8,684 bases of DNA from JBOGEN01 sp050743265. GTDB lineage: Bacteria > Actinomycetota > Actinomycetes > JBOGEN01. The notes under the pieces are model-generated. The model saw nothing but the letters and a program-made list of their open reading frames with translations. It was not told the origin of the DNA and did not search any database. Within the stretch, counting starts at the first letter, position 1; each line of letters begins with the position of its first letter. The DNA is taken from positions 1-8,684 of the forward strand of contig JBOGEN010000151.1 in NCBI GenBank assembly GCA_050743265.1, given 5' to 3'. Positions 1 through 8,528 of this stretch are shown here, one piece after another. The translations under genes and the position numbers were made by a program.

Positions 1-192
1 GTCCTGGCCGGCCTCGACGTGGGTGGCCGCGAACCGGGCGAGCACGGCCGGGTGGCGCCGCAGCACCTCGTGCGCCCGGTAGCCGGGCGGGCACAGGTCG
101 AACAGCCACGCCACGGCCGTGCGCTCCCAGCCCGGCGCGCCCGGCGGCCGCACCTCGGACGGCCAGCCGGGCGGGACGGCAGGAGCGCTCAT
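1..192 (-). CDS. Conserved hypothetical protein (N-terminal part; 3' end beyond the window)
   Basis: The minus-strand frame from ATG at 192-190 is open for all 64 codons to the window edge. It starts MSAPAVPPGWPSEV and continues with WERTAVAWLFDLCPPGYR, then a segment ending in ARFAATHVEAGQD. It is Pro/Ala-rich at the start, then looks like a soluble alpha-helical domain, with no signal peptide or membrane segment in the visible part. It resembles small uncharacterised actinobacterial proteins containing an LCPP(D/G)YR motif, recalled from memory, and I assign no function. It lies 102 bp downstream of aconitase on the same strand, but a hairpin between them makes cotranscription uncertain. 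No good Shine-Dalgarno sequence sits just before the ATG, so the exact start is the weakest part of the call. Confidence 0.7.
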   Translation of the reverse strand, partial: MSAPAVPPGWPSEVRPPGAPGWERTAVAWLFDLCPPGYRAHEVLRRHPAVLARFAATHVEAGQD

Positions 193-263
193 GTCCGCGA
201 GTCTGCCCGGCTCCCCCGACATCGGAGGGCCAGACGTCCCGCACGGACCTGCCCGGCGTGGCC

Positions 264-282
264 CGGCCGCGCAGAGCGGCCG
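264..282 (-). terminator. GC-rich hairpin downstream of aconitase (possible terminator)
   Basis: A perfect 7-bp stem, CGGCCGC / GCGGCCG, with a 5-nt loop begins about 12 nt past the aconitase stop codon. No T-run follows on the minus strand, so it would be a tract-less actinobacterial-type terminator or only an mRNA 3'-end stabiliser. Position and stem perfection are seen directly; the terminator function is inferred. Confidence 0.4.
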
Positions 283-294
283 AGCTCGGGCCGG

Positions 295-3075
<2,781 letters not shown>

Positions 3076-3081
3076 GACCCA

Positions 3082-3087
3082 CTCCTT
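3082..3087 (-). promoter_or_regulatory. Ribosome binding site deciding the acnA GTG start
   Basis: AAGGAG on the minus strand lies 6 nt before GTG 3075-3073. The open frame continues upstream to 3318, but that extension reads through the promoter and palindromes, so this site fixes the start at GTG 3075. Confidence 0.8.
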
Positions 3088-3107
3088 CCCCAGGTCACCG
3101 TCTGGTT

Positions 3108-3128
3108 TCTCGATATCGAGATATCTCG
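3108..3128. promoter_or_regulatory. Two overlapping perfect palindromes upstream of acnA (candidate operator)
   Basis: TCTCGATATCGAGA (3108-3121) is a perfect 14-bp palindrome. It overlaps CGAGATATCTCG (3117-3128), a perfect 12-bp palindrome, by five bases. On the minus strand the block lies just downstream of a TACGAT -10-like hexamer, so it would cover the transcription start of acnA, as expected for a repressor site. MarR-family TamR in Streptomyces is known to control its aconitase gene through palindromic sites, and the form here seems compatible, though I have not verified that consensus. Corynebacterial AcnR is another known acn repressor, with a different site as far as I recall. Confidence 0.65.
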
Positions 3129-3129
3129 C

Positions 3130-3135
3130 ATCGTA
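3130..3135 (-). promoter_or_regulatory. Possible acnA -10 element
   Basis: The minus strand reads TACGAT, fitting the actinobacterial TANNNT -10 pattern. It would place the start of transcription about 7 nt further on, inside the palindrome block, with a leader of roughly 48 nt before GTG 3075. No convincing -35 hexamer is visible at 17-18 nt spacing. Confidence 0.45.
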
Positions 3136-3241
3136 CCTCACCGGCCCACGACGGCCCCGGCCGCGTGTGGAAGGCTTCCCCGCAGACGATGTCCGACACG
3201 GGCTCGACACGGCCGCAGCGACTGACAAGGACTGCACGACG

Positions 3242-4039
3242 ATGGACCCCCAGCGGACGACCCCCCGGAGTCGGGCCAGCCTGGCGTACCAGGCGCGGTA
3301 CGCCCTGACGCATCCCACCCGGGTGATCCCGCATGCCCGCCGGCTCGCGCGCGACTCGTGGCTGCGCTGGCGGTCCGGCGGGGACCACGTCCGCTACTAC
3401 CGCATGGTCATGCGCTCCGACGCGGGGCGCAGCGCCGAAGCCGCGGTGGGCAGCAAGTCCCACGAGCGCTGGCTGGCACTGGGCAAGATGCAGTTCGACT
3501 ACCTCACCGGGCATGGCCTGCGCCCGACCGACCGCATGCTCGATATCGGCTGCGGCAACCTGCGGGCCGGGTGGCGGTTCATCTCGTACCTCGAGCCCGG
3601 TCACTACTACGGGGTGGACATCTCCCCCGAGATCCTGGCTGCGGCCCAGAAGACGATCGTGCGGTACGACCTGCAGGAGAAGGTGCCGTACCTCTGCCCC
3701 GTGCTCGACCTGACGCTCGAGCACCTGCCGGACGACTGGTTCCAGGTCGTCCATGCCCACAGCGTGTTCAGCCACTCCCCGCCGCAGGTCATCGACGAGT
3801 GCCTGGCCCACGTCGGGCGCGTGCTCGCGCCGGACGGCTGGTTCGACTTCACGTTCGACCGCACCGAGGGCGAGGAGCACCAGGTGCTGCGCGAGGACTT
3901 CTACTACCGGACGGAGACCCTGGTCGCCCTCGCGGACAAGCACGGACTCGACGCCCGGTTCATGGACGACTGGGAGAGGCTCCCGCACGGGCAGTCCAAG
4001 ATCCGGGTCACCCGGCGGGACAGCACCTCGGGCGCCTGA
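3242..4039 (+). CDS. Class I SAM-dependent methyltransferase
   Basis: The 265-residue product transfers a methyl group from S-adenosylmethionine to an unidentified substrate. The Rossmann-fold signature is clear: motif I is MLDIGCGNLRAGW (about residues 99-111), followed by the acidic-end strand YYGVDIS, a motif-II/III-like stretch FQVVHAHSVFSH, and LAHVGRVLAPDGWFDFTF near the usual post-III region. The basic, Arg-rich N-terminal ~50 residues are unlike trans-aconitate methyltransferase, and the protein more resembles methyltransferases found near surface-glycan genes; that affinity is a memory-based impression. An upstream GTG at 3167 keeps the frame open, but ATG 3242 is preferred because AAGGA (3227-3231) sits 10 nt before it. 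The gene diverges from acnA across a 166-bp region and could share its operator. There is no signal peptide, so it is probably cytosolic. Confidence 0.85.
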   Translation: MDPQRTTPRSRASLAYQARYALTHPTRVIPHARRLARDSWLRWRSGGDHVRYYRMVMRSDAGRSAEAAVGSKSHERWLALGKMQFDYLTGHGLRPTDRMLDIGCGNLRAGWRFISYLEPGHYYGVDISPEILAAAQKTIVRYDLQEKVPYLCPVLDLTLEHLPDDWFQVVHAHSVFSHSPPQVIDECLAHVGRVLAPDGWFDFTFDRTEGEEHQVLREDFYYRTETLVALADKHGLDARFMDDWERLPHGQSKIRVTRRDSTSGA

Positions 4040-4200
4040 ACGGCCGCTGAACCGCCGCCGGAACCGTCGCCGAGGCGCCTCTGAGCCCCCCTGAGCCGCC
4101 CGTCTGAGCACGAGGCCGCGCCAGCGCGGTCAAGGGCTGCCCTTCACCGGCCGATACCCCGAGGGACGTGTCCGGCCGCTCGCGCCCCCACGGGCGGACG

Positions 4201-4207
4201 AAAGGGA
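4201..4207 (+). promoter_or_regulatory. Ribosome binding site for the SpoIID-domain gene
   Basis: AAAGGGA lies 5 nt before ATG 4213. It supports that ATG over GTG 4168, which would put 15 charged residues in front of an otherwise ordinary signal peptide. Confidence 0.65.
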
Positions 4208-4212
4208 ACCCC

Positions 4213-6420
4213 ATGCTCCGACGGACGGCCCTGCTCGGGCTCACCGCCACCCTGCTCACCGCCGGCTCGGCCCTCACGGCCCTGCCGTCGGGCGCAGCCT
4301 CGGCGGAAATCTACCCCGTCCCCTCCGACGGGACGTTCGACCTGTCCGGACGCGGCTACGGCCACGGGATCGGGATGTCCCAGTACGGGGCCAAGGTGGG
4401 CGCCGAGCAGGGCAACGACGCGACGACGATCCTCTCCGCGTACTACCCCGGCACGACGCTCCGCGATGTGGGCGACCCGACGATGCGGGTAGCCCTCTCC
4501 GCGGACGGGTACGGCACGACGCGGACCTCCCCGACCTCGGCCCCGTTCTTCCGGGTCAGGGCCGAGTCCGGCCTCACGGTCGTCGACTACCGCGGCTCCG
4601 GGGCGACGCGCAGCGCAGCCGCCCCTACCGACGTCGGCGGCTCCCCCGTCACGACGTGGGGCGTGAGCCTCGCGTCGGGGACGATGAACCTGCACGCGTT
4701 CTACGGCGGCGCGTGGCACCGGCACCCGGTCTCCGGGCCTGACGGCGCTGTGGGAGACGACAGCGGCGGTGCGATCGAGTTCAGCTCCGTGTCGGGCCAG
4801 CTGACCATGCGTGGGCTCGACGGAAACGCGTACAGGTACCGCGGCCACCTCCGCGCCTCCGCGTACACCTCCTCGTCGATGGTGCGGCTCAACATCGTCC
4901 CGATAGAGGACTACCTGCTGGGCGTGGTGCCCAGCGAGATGCCCCCGACGTGGCACAGGAACGCCGTCCTGGCACAGTCCGTCGCCGCGCGGACGTTCGC
5001 CGAGAGCCGGCGCAAGGCCCGCGACGGGCAGACCTGGCACGTGGACGACACCGTGAGCAGCCAGGTCTACCGGGGAGTGAGCGGCGAGAACAACGCGGCC
5101 ACCATCAAGATCGAGTCGGGCACCGATGTGCTCGGCAAGATCCTCACAGTCAACGGCACGGCGATCAACGCGATGTTCGGCAGCTCCAACGGTGGCTGGG
5201 AGGTGAGCGGCGAGCGCAGCTACCTGCCCGCGCGGGCGGACAGCTGGGACCCGGTGAACCACTGGACGGCCACGCTCACGGCGAGCTGCCTGACCTCCAC
5301 CTACGGGGGCGGCCACGCGCTGCAGCGCCTCGTCGTCACGAAGCGGGACGGCCACGGCGCGCTCGGCGGGCGGGTCACCGGCGTACGGCTGGAGTTCGCC
5401 GGCGGGGGGACGAGGTCGTTCACGGCCTCGGGTGCGTACGCGGCAGCCCAGGAGGTCCGGCTCGGGCTGGGCGTCTGCGACACGATCACGTCGACCTCGT
5501 ACCTGAAGACGAACTGGTTCGGCATCGGCGGCGGGACGCCGACCCCGACTCCCACGCCGACACCGACCCTCAGTCCTGCGGTGACGGACCCTCACCTGCG
5601 CTTCGGGGTCGCTCCGATCGCGCCCGGTAAGGCACTCGTCGCCACGCGGGCGAGCGACAGCAGCGTCTGGCTGCGCACCTGGACAGCCTCAGGCGGCCTC
5701 GGCACGCCCACCAAGCTGGGGGGCAACGTCTGGAGCGCACCCGCCGTCATCGCCGGTCCGGACGGGCGCGTCGAGGTGTACGCCCGGTACGCAGGTTCCA
5801 ACAGGCTCCGTATGCGTGTCCGCCAGGAGACCGGGGCGGCGTGGTCGCCCTGGAAGGACCTCGGCGGCTCCCTGCGCAGCAACCCGACCGTGGCTGCCGC
5901 CGCGAACGGACGCGTGTTCGTGTTCGCCCGCGGCAGGTCCGGCCTCGTCTACCGGTCCCACTCAGCGTCAGGCACGTGGACCCCCTGGGGTTCGCTCGGC
6001 GGACGTCTCCACTCGGTGGGTGGCCCCGCAGCCGTCGCCACGGCGGACGGCCGGATCCACGTCGTGGTGCACCGCGCCGACCACCGGGTCGGGCTGCGCA
6101 CCCGGTCGAGCTCGGGCTGGTCCACATGGAAGGACCTCGGCGCCCGGATCACGGGGACGCCGGCCGTCGCGTCCGACCGGCGGGGCCGGTTCACGCTGGT
6201 CGTGCGGGGCGCCGACGAGCGGGCCCACACCACCGACGTCGTGGGCCGGCAGCGGGGGTCCTGGCGGACGCTCGGCGGGTCCGTGACGGGGTCACCGGTG
6301 GTCACCGGCCTGCCCGGCACGGCCAGGGTCGACGTGCTCGCCAACCTCGGCACAACCCCCCTTCTGTACAGCCGCAGCCGCGTCGCGGGCACCTGGTCCG
6401 CCTGGCACCGCTCCGACTGA
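4213..6420 (+). CDS. Secreted SpoIID/LytB-domain protein with C-terminal PLL-type beta-propeller
   Basis: The product has 735 residues. A Sec signal peptide (basic MLRR, hydrophobic core to about 24, AxA-type cleavage after A31) sends it outside the membrane. SGRGYGHGIGMSQYGA (45-60) is the SpoIID signature, and the SpoIID core follows: EDYLLGVVPSEMP (232-244), AVLAQSVAARTFA, SQVYRG (282-287) and FGSSNGGW (322-329). E242 matches the catalytic Glu of SpoIID, a lytic transglycosylase acting on peptide-stripped glycan strands. A Pro-Thr linker (about 441-453) leads to roughly five propeller repeats of 44-48 residues with W-x-x-W-x-x-L-G-G elements at W544/W547, W589/W592, W636/W639, W684 and W728/W731; such lectin-like propellers often bind sugars. 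There is no LPXTG motif or C-terminal membrane segment, so it is probably released or bound to wall glycan. Inferred role: wall remodelling with carbohydrate targeting, in a lineage that does not form endospores. Confidence 0.88.
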   Translation: MLRRTALLGLTATLLTAGSALTALPSGAASAEIYPVPSDGTFDLSGRGYGHGIGMSQYGAKVGAEQGNDATTILSAYYPGTTLRDVGDPTMRVALSADGYGTTRTSPTSAPFFRVRAESGLTVVDYRGSGATRSAAAPTDVGGSPVTTWGVSLASGTMNLHAFYGGAWHRHPVSGPDGAVGDDSGGAIEFSSVSGQLTMRGLDGNAYRYRGHLRASAYTSSSMVRLNIVPIEDYLLGVVPSEMPPTWHRNAVLAQSVAARTFAESRRKARDGQTWHVDDTVSSQVYRGVSGENNAATIKIESGTDVLGKILTVNGTAINAMFGSSNGGWEVSGERSYLPARADSWDPVNHWTATLTASCLTSTYGGGHALQRLVVTKRDGHGALGGRVTGVRLEFAGGGTRSFTASGAYAAAQEVRLGLGVCDTITSTSYLKTNWFGIGGGTPTPTPTPTPTLSPAVTDPHLRFGVAPIAPGKALVATRASDSSVWLRTWTASGGLGTPTKLGGNVWSAPAVIAGPDGRVEVYARYAGSNRLRMRVRQETGAAWSPWKDLGGSLRSNPTVAAAANGRVFVFARGRSGLVYRSHSASGTWTPWGSLGGRLHSVGGPAAVATADGRIHVVVHRADHRVGLRTRSSSGWSTWKDLGARITGTPAVASDRRGRFTLVVRGADERAHTTDVVGRQRGSWRTLGGSVTGSPVVTGLPGTARVDVLANLGTTPLLYSRSRVAGTWSAWHRSD

Positions 6421-6430
6421 CACGAGACGG

Positions 6431-6489
6431 TGCTGACGGCTGCCGAAGGCTGCCGACCACTGCTGAGGGCTGCCCAGGCTGCCCACGGC
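6431..6489. repeat. Degenerate 10-bp tandem repeat, six units
   Basis: Six head-to-tail units approximate TGCYGANGGC, starting at 6431, 6441, 6451, 6461, 6471 and 6480; the fifth unit is one base short. The heptamer GGCTGCC recurs at 6438, 6448, 6468 and 6477. The array begins 10 nt after the stop codon of the SpoIID-domain gene and runs into a hairpin. It is not translated in a recognised gene. Confidence 0.6.
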
Positions 6490-6510
6490 GGACGACGCAA
6501 CGAGTCCGCC
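6487..6510 (+). terminator. Hairpin downstream of the SpoIID-domain gene (possible terminator)
   Basis: GGCGGAC (6487-6493) and GTCCGCC (6504-6510) form a perfect 7-bp stem around a 10-nt loop, 66 nt after the stop codon. No T-tract follows. The position between two separate transcription units fits a terminator; the strand is assigned from the upstream gene. Confidence 0.4.
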
Positions 6511-6530
6511 TGATGCCCGGCCCGCAGGCT

Positions 6531-6536
6531 TAGACT
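6531..6536 (+). promoter_or_regulatory. Possible -10 element of the exporter gene
   Basis: TAGACT fits the actinobacterial TANNNT pattern and lies about 73 nt before GTG 6609, downstream of the candidate terminator. No clear -35 hexamer is visible, so this remains a suggestion. Confidence 0.35.
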
Positions 6537-6608
6537 CGCGGGGCCTCGCGTCGCCGCCTCTGCGCGGGTGCGGAGAAGCCGGCCGACGCGCGAAGGGAGG
6601 CAGCCCGA

Positions 6609-7490
6609 GTGCCAGGGCGCTCGCCGGGGCGCGTCTCTGTCCCTCCGCCCCTGCTGGTGCTCGTGGCGGTCGGCTCCGTTCAGACCGGCTCGGCCGTGGC
6701 CACGCACCTCTTCGACGAGGTCGGGCCGACGGGCGCCGTCCAGCTGCGGCTCGGGCTCGGCGCGCTCATCCTGCTCGTCCTCGCACGCCCGTGGCGGACG
6801 CGCCCGTCGCTCGCCGCCGCGGGCGCTGCCGTCCTCTACGGCGTGACGCTGGCCGGCATGAACACCGCCTTCTACGAGGCGCTCGACCGGCTCCCGCTCG
6901 GCGTGGCCGTCACGGTGGAGTTCCTCGGCCCGCTCTCCGTCGCCCTGGCCGGGTCACGCCGGCTGCTCGACGTCTCCTGGGCGCTCATGGCCGCGGGCGG
7001 CGTGGGCTTGCTCGCCAGCCGGGGGGACGGGACGGTGTCGCTGGCAGGACTCGGCTTCGCCGCACTGGCGGGGGCGTTCTGGGCTGCGTACATCCTCGCC
7101 AGCCAGCGAGTGGGCCGGCTGCTGCCGGGCACGTCCGGGCTCGCCCTGGCCCTGCCGGTCGCGGCCGCACTCGTCGCGCCTCTGGCGATCCCCGCGGCAG
7201 GGGCCGACCTGCTCCACCCCGAGGTGCTCGCGATCGGCCTGGCGGTCGCCCTGCTCTCCTCCGTGCTCCCGTACAGCCTGGAGCTCTCGGCCCTGCGCCG
7301 GCTGCCCGCACGCGTGTTCGGCGTGCTGATGAGCCTGGAGCCCGCCGCCGCGGCCGTGGCCGGGTTCGTCGTGCTCGGCCAGTCGCTCACCCGCACCCAG
7401 GTCGTCGCCTTGGGGCTCGTCTCGGCGGCGAGCATCGGCGTCACCGCGTCGTCCCCGCGAGCACGGGACACGCCGCCCGTGCGGGACTGA
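6609..7490 (+). CDS. rhtA: EamA/DMT-family inner-membrane exporter, RhtA-like
   Basis: This 293-residue membrane protein is predicted to export small amino-acid-like metabolites. It resembles E. coli RhtA, the threonine/homoserine exporter, over the full length. Matches include the conserved order SVQTGSA, GPTGAVQLRLGLGALIL, GMNTAFYEALDRLPLGVAVTVEFLGPLSVAL, FWAAYILASQRVG, LPYSLELSALRRLPARVFGVLMSLEPA and a closing VLGQSLTRTQ(V)VALG. Two EamA repeats, about 10-138 and 145-283, give some 10 hydrophobic segments. The GTG start has AGGGAGG (6594-6600) 8 nt upstream. The gene appears to be its own transcription unit after the repeat array. The substrate is inferred from family resemblance only; aromatic amino acids, nucleosides or other metabolites are also exported by EamA relatives. 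Confidence 0.9.
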   Translation: MPGRSPGRVSVPPPLLVLVAVGSVQTGSAVATHLFDEVGPTGAVQLRLGLGALILLVLARPWRTRPSLAAAGAAVLYGVTLAGMNTAFYEALDRLPLGVAVTVEFLGPLSVALAGSRRLLDVSWALMAAGGVGLLASRGDGTVSLAGLGFAALAGAFWAAYILASQRVGRLLPGTSGLALALPVAAALVAPLAIPAAGADLLHPEVLAIGLAVALLSSVLPYSLELSALRRLPARVFGVLMSLEPAAAAVAGFVVLGQSLTRTQVVALGLVSAASIGVTASSPRARDTPPVRD

Positions 7491-7530
7491 CGGCCAGCCC
7501 TCAGCGGCCACGGAGCACGAGGCGAGAGCC

Positions 7531-7549
7531 TGGTAGCAACTCGCTACCA
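7531..7549. promoter_or_regulatory. Palindromic operator of the toxin-antitoxin pair
   Basis: TGGTAGC-AACTC-GCTACCA is a perfect inverted repeat with 7-bp arms and a 5-nt spacer, ending 7 nt before the antitoxin ATG. RHH antitoxins usually repress their own operon by binding such a site. It overlaps the predicted -10 hexamer, so occupancy would block RNA polymerase. Confidence 0.7.
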
Positions 7550-7550
7550 T
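7545..7550 (+). promoter_or_regulatory. -10 element placed for a leaderless antitoxin transcript
   Basis: TACCAT (TANNNT) lies exactly 6 nt before ATG 7557, the geometry seen for leaderless mRNAs in actinobacteria. No Shine-Dalgarno sequence precedes this ATG, which supports the reading. No clear -35 hexamer is seen. Confidence 0.55.
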
Positions 7551-7556
7551 CGATCC

Positions 7557-7757
7557 ATGGCAATGACGCTCCGGCTCTCCGACGTCCAGCAGGACGCGCT
7601 CCGCCGCCAGGCCGAGGCGGAGAGCACGTCCATGCACGAGATCGCTCGCCGGGCCATCGGTGAGTACCTGAACCGCCACGCGGACGACGAGGCCGCGCGC
7701 GAGGCCGGGCTGTGGGCCGTGGAGCGGTACCGCTCTGTCCTCGACAGGCTCGCGTGA
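7557..7757 (+). CDS. Ribbon-helix-helix (CopG-like) antitoxin
   Basis: The 66-residue protein begins MAMTLRLSDVQQDALRRQA, with a short beta strand (TLRLS) and two helices, ending AIGEYLNRHADDEAAREAG. That is the pattern of RHH DNA-binding domains. The C-terminal part (LWAVERYRSVLDRLA) is helical and would contact the toxin. The product should dimerise, bind the palindrome just upstream, repress the operon and neutralise the Doc/Fic-type partner. A second ATG at 7563 is possible, but ATG 7557 fits the leaderless promoter spacing. The stop overlaps the toxin start by 4 bases (GTGA), which implies translational coupling. I see no (S/T)xxxE(G/N) Fic-inhibition motif, so inhibition would work differently from FicA-type antitoxins. 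Confidence 0.85.
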   Translation: MAMTLRLSDVQQDALRRQAEAESTSMHEIARRAIGEYLNRHADDEAAREAGLWAVERYRSVLDRLA

Positions 7758-8158
7758 GCGTCCGCTACCTCACCGCGGAGCACCTCCTCGACCTCACCGA
7801 CATCGTCGTCGACGGCAGGGCGATGCTCCGCGACCCGGGTCTCCTCGACGCCGCCGCGCACCGACCGCGGGCCGAGCTGTACGGCCAGCAGGCCTACCCC
7901 GGCCTCCACGACAAGGCTGCTGCCCTGTTGCACGGCATCGCCACCTCAGGCCCGCTGCTCGACGGCAACAAGCGTCTGGGCTGGATCGCCGCCGTGGTGT
8001 TCCTGTGGCTGAACAACGGCGTGGTCGACGCGCCCGAGGACGACATCGTCGCGCTCATGCGCGAGGTGGCGGAGGGCTCGTCCGACGTCTTCACCATCGC
8101 CGCGGCCCTGCACCGCTGGACCGTCCCCCTCGTCCCGCGGCAGCGCAACCGGGACTAG
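7754..8158 (+). CDS. doc: Doc/Fic-family toxin with Gly at the expected catalytic His position
   Basis: The 134-residue protein has the size and layout of death-on-curing toxins: YLTAEHLLDLTDIV, LRDPGLLDAAAHRPRAELYG, YPGLHDKAAALLHGIATSGPLLDGNKRLGW, and a C-terminal helical part DAPEDDIVALMREVAEG. Doc proteins phosphorylate a translation factor (EF-Tu for P1 Doc) using the motif HxFx(D)(A/G)NKR. Here the motif reads G66-P-L-L-D70-G-N72-K73-R74: Asp, Asn, Lys and Arg are kept, but the His position is Gly and the Phe position Leu. P1 Doc numbers its catalytic residue H66, and the H66Y change is known to abolish toxicity. The protein may therefore be inactive, altered in chemistry, or acting as a corepressor with its antitoxin. 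It starts at GTG 7754, overlapping the antitoxin stop, and shares CTAG with the opposed remnant's stop. Confidence 0.85.
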   Translation: MSVRYLTAEHLLDLTDIVVDGRAMLRDPGLLDAAAHRPRAELYGQQAYPGLHDKAAALLHGIATSGPLLDGNKRLGWIAAVVFLWLNNGVVDAPEDDIVALMREVAEGSSDVFTIAAALHRWTVPLVPRQRNRD

Positions 8159-8244
8159 CTCCAGGTCGCTCCGGGCGGGCCCTCGCCCTCGTCCCTCACG
8201 AGACAGGCCACGGCCTCGACGTGGTGGGTCATCGAGAACAGGTC
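8155..8244 (-). pseudogene. 3' remnant of a TRAM/RumA-type RNA (uracil-C5) methyltransferase
   Basis: Reading the minus strand towards stop TAG (8157-8155) gives 29 codons with DLFSMTHHVEAVACLVRD, then an acidic, Gly/Pro-rich end. The (D)xFPMTHHVE motif is the C-terminal signature of RumA/TrmA-type class I RNA m5U methyltransferases, which normally exceed 380 residues. Directly upstream the frame meets Pro and then an in-frame TGA (8250-8248), with no further similarity I can recognise. The rest of the gene is missing or displaced, so no protein is expected from this piece. The motif is short but specific. Confidence 0.7.
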
Positions 8245-8315
8245 GGGTCAGCAATCTATGCAGGTCAGGATAGGTTTCAGGTGCCCGAGCTTGAGCCCCG
8301 TGCGGCCCTGGTGCG

Positions 8316-8528
8316 TCACGAGCGCGAGTTGGCGGGCCCGTCAGTTGCCGCCCGGAGCTCGGATGCCGGGCGCTCCTGGTAGTAGGTCAGGCCCGGTTCG
8401 GTGCGGTACCGCACCAGGCCCCACCAGGCTCCGCGGTCGTCCTGGCGCCACTGGTGCAGGGTGCCGGGGACCCAGGTGCCCTCGACGAGGACCTCTACGG
8501 GCTCGTGGTCACGGGGGTGGACGGGCAC
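8316..8528 (-). CDS. Small conserved actinobacterial hypothetical protein
   Basis: From GTG 8528 the product is about 70 residues: VPVHPRDHEPVEVLVEGTW, then VPGTLHQWRQDDRGAWWGLVRYR, a YYQERPASEL segment and an Ala/Asp tail ending SRS. It is rich in Trp, Tyr and short beta-like segments, which suggests a small beta barrel or SH3-like fold; this fold is a guess. Similar small proteins with a VEVLVxGxWxPGxL core occur in actinobacteria as uncharacterised families, recalled from memory. An upstream TTG at 8546 would add six residues and has a GAGG-containing sequence before it, so the start is uncertain. There is no signal peptide. It diverges from the HigB-like gene and sits in the accessory stretch. 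Confidence 0.65.
   Translation of the reverse strand: MPVHPRDHEPVEVLVEGTWVPGTLHQWRQDDRGAWWGLVRYRTEPGLTYYQERPASELRAATDGPANSRS

Noticed and set aside
3076..3318. N-terminal extension of the aconitase frame to 3318
   Set aside because: The extension crosses the palindromes and -10 hexamer, has no ribosome binding site, and overlaps the divergent methyltransferase start; GTG 3075 has AAGGAG and the normal aconitase N-terminus.
3242..4039. Trans-aconitate methyltransferase (tam) identity
   Set aside because: Tempting beside aconitase, but the N-terminus and motifs do not resemble the Tam family; only the generic Rossmann methyltransferase signature is shared.
3095..4111. 338-residue minus-strand frame over the methyltransferase gene
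   Set aside because: Shadow of a well-supported gene, no motifs, Arg/Pro/Val-biased composition.
4081..4144. CTGAGC triplicate (4081, 4091, 4104), a small CCGCG/CGCGG hairpin and AAGGG/CCCTT inverted repeat
   Set aside because: Short, irregular and expected by chance in GC-rich intergenic DNA; no T-tract for a terminator.
4144..5595. 483-residue minus-strand frame over the SpoIID-domain gene
   Set aside because: Composition bias and no domains; the plus-strand protein has a signal peptide, SpoIID motifs and a propeller.
8262..8392. AGGTCAGG occurring twice near the junction as attachment repeats
   Set aside because: Only eight bases, the second copy lies in coding sequence, and no integrase or tRNA is seen nearby.
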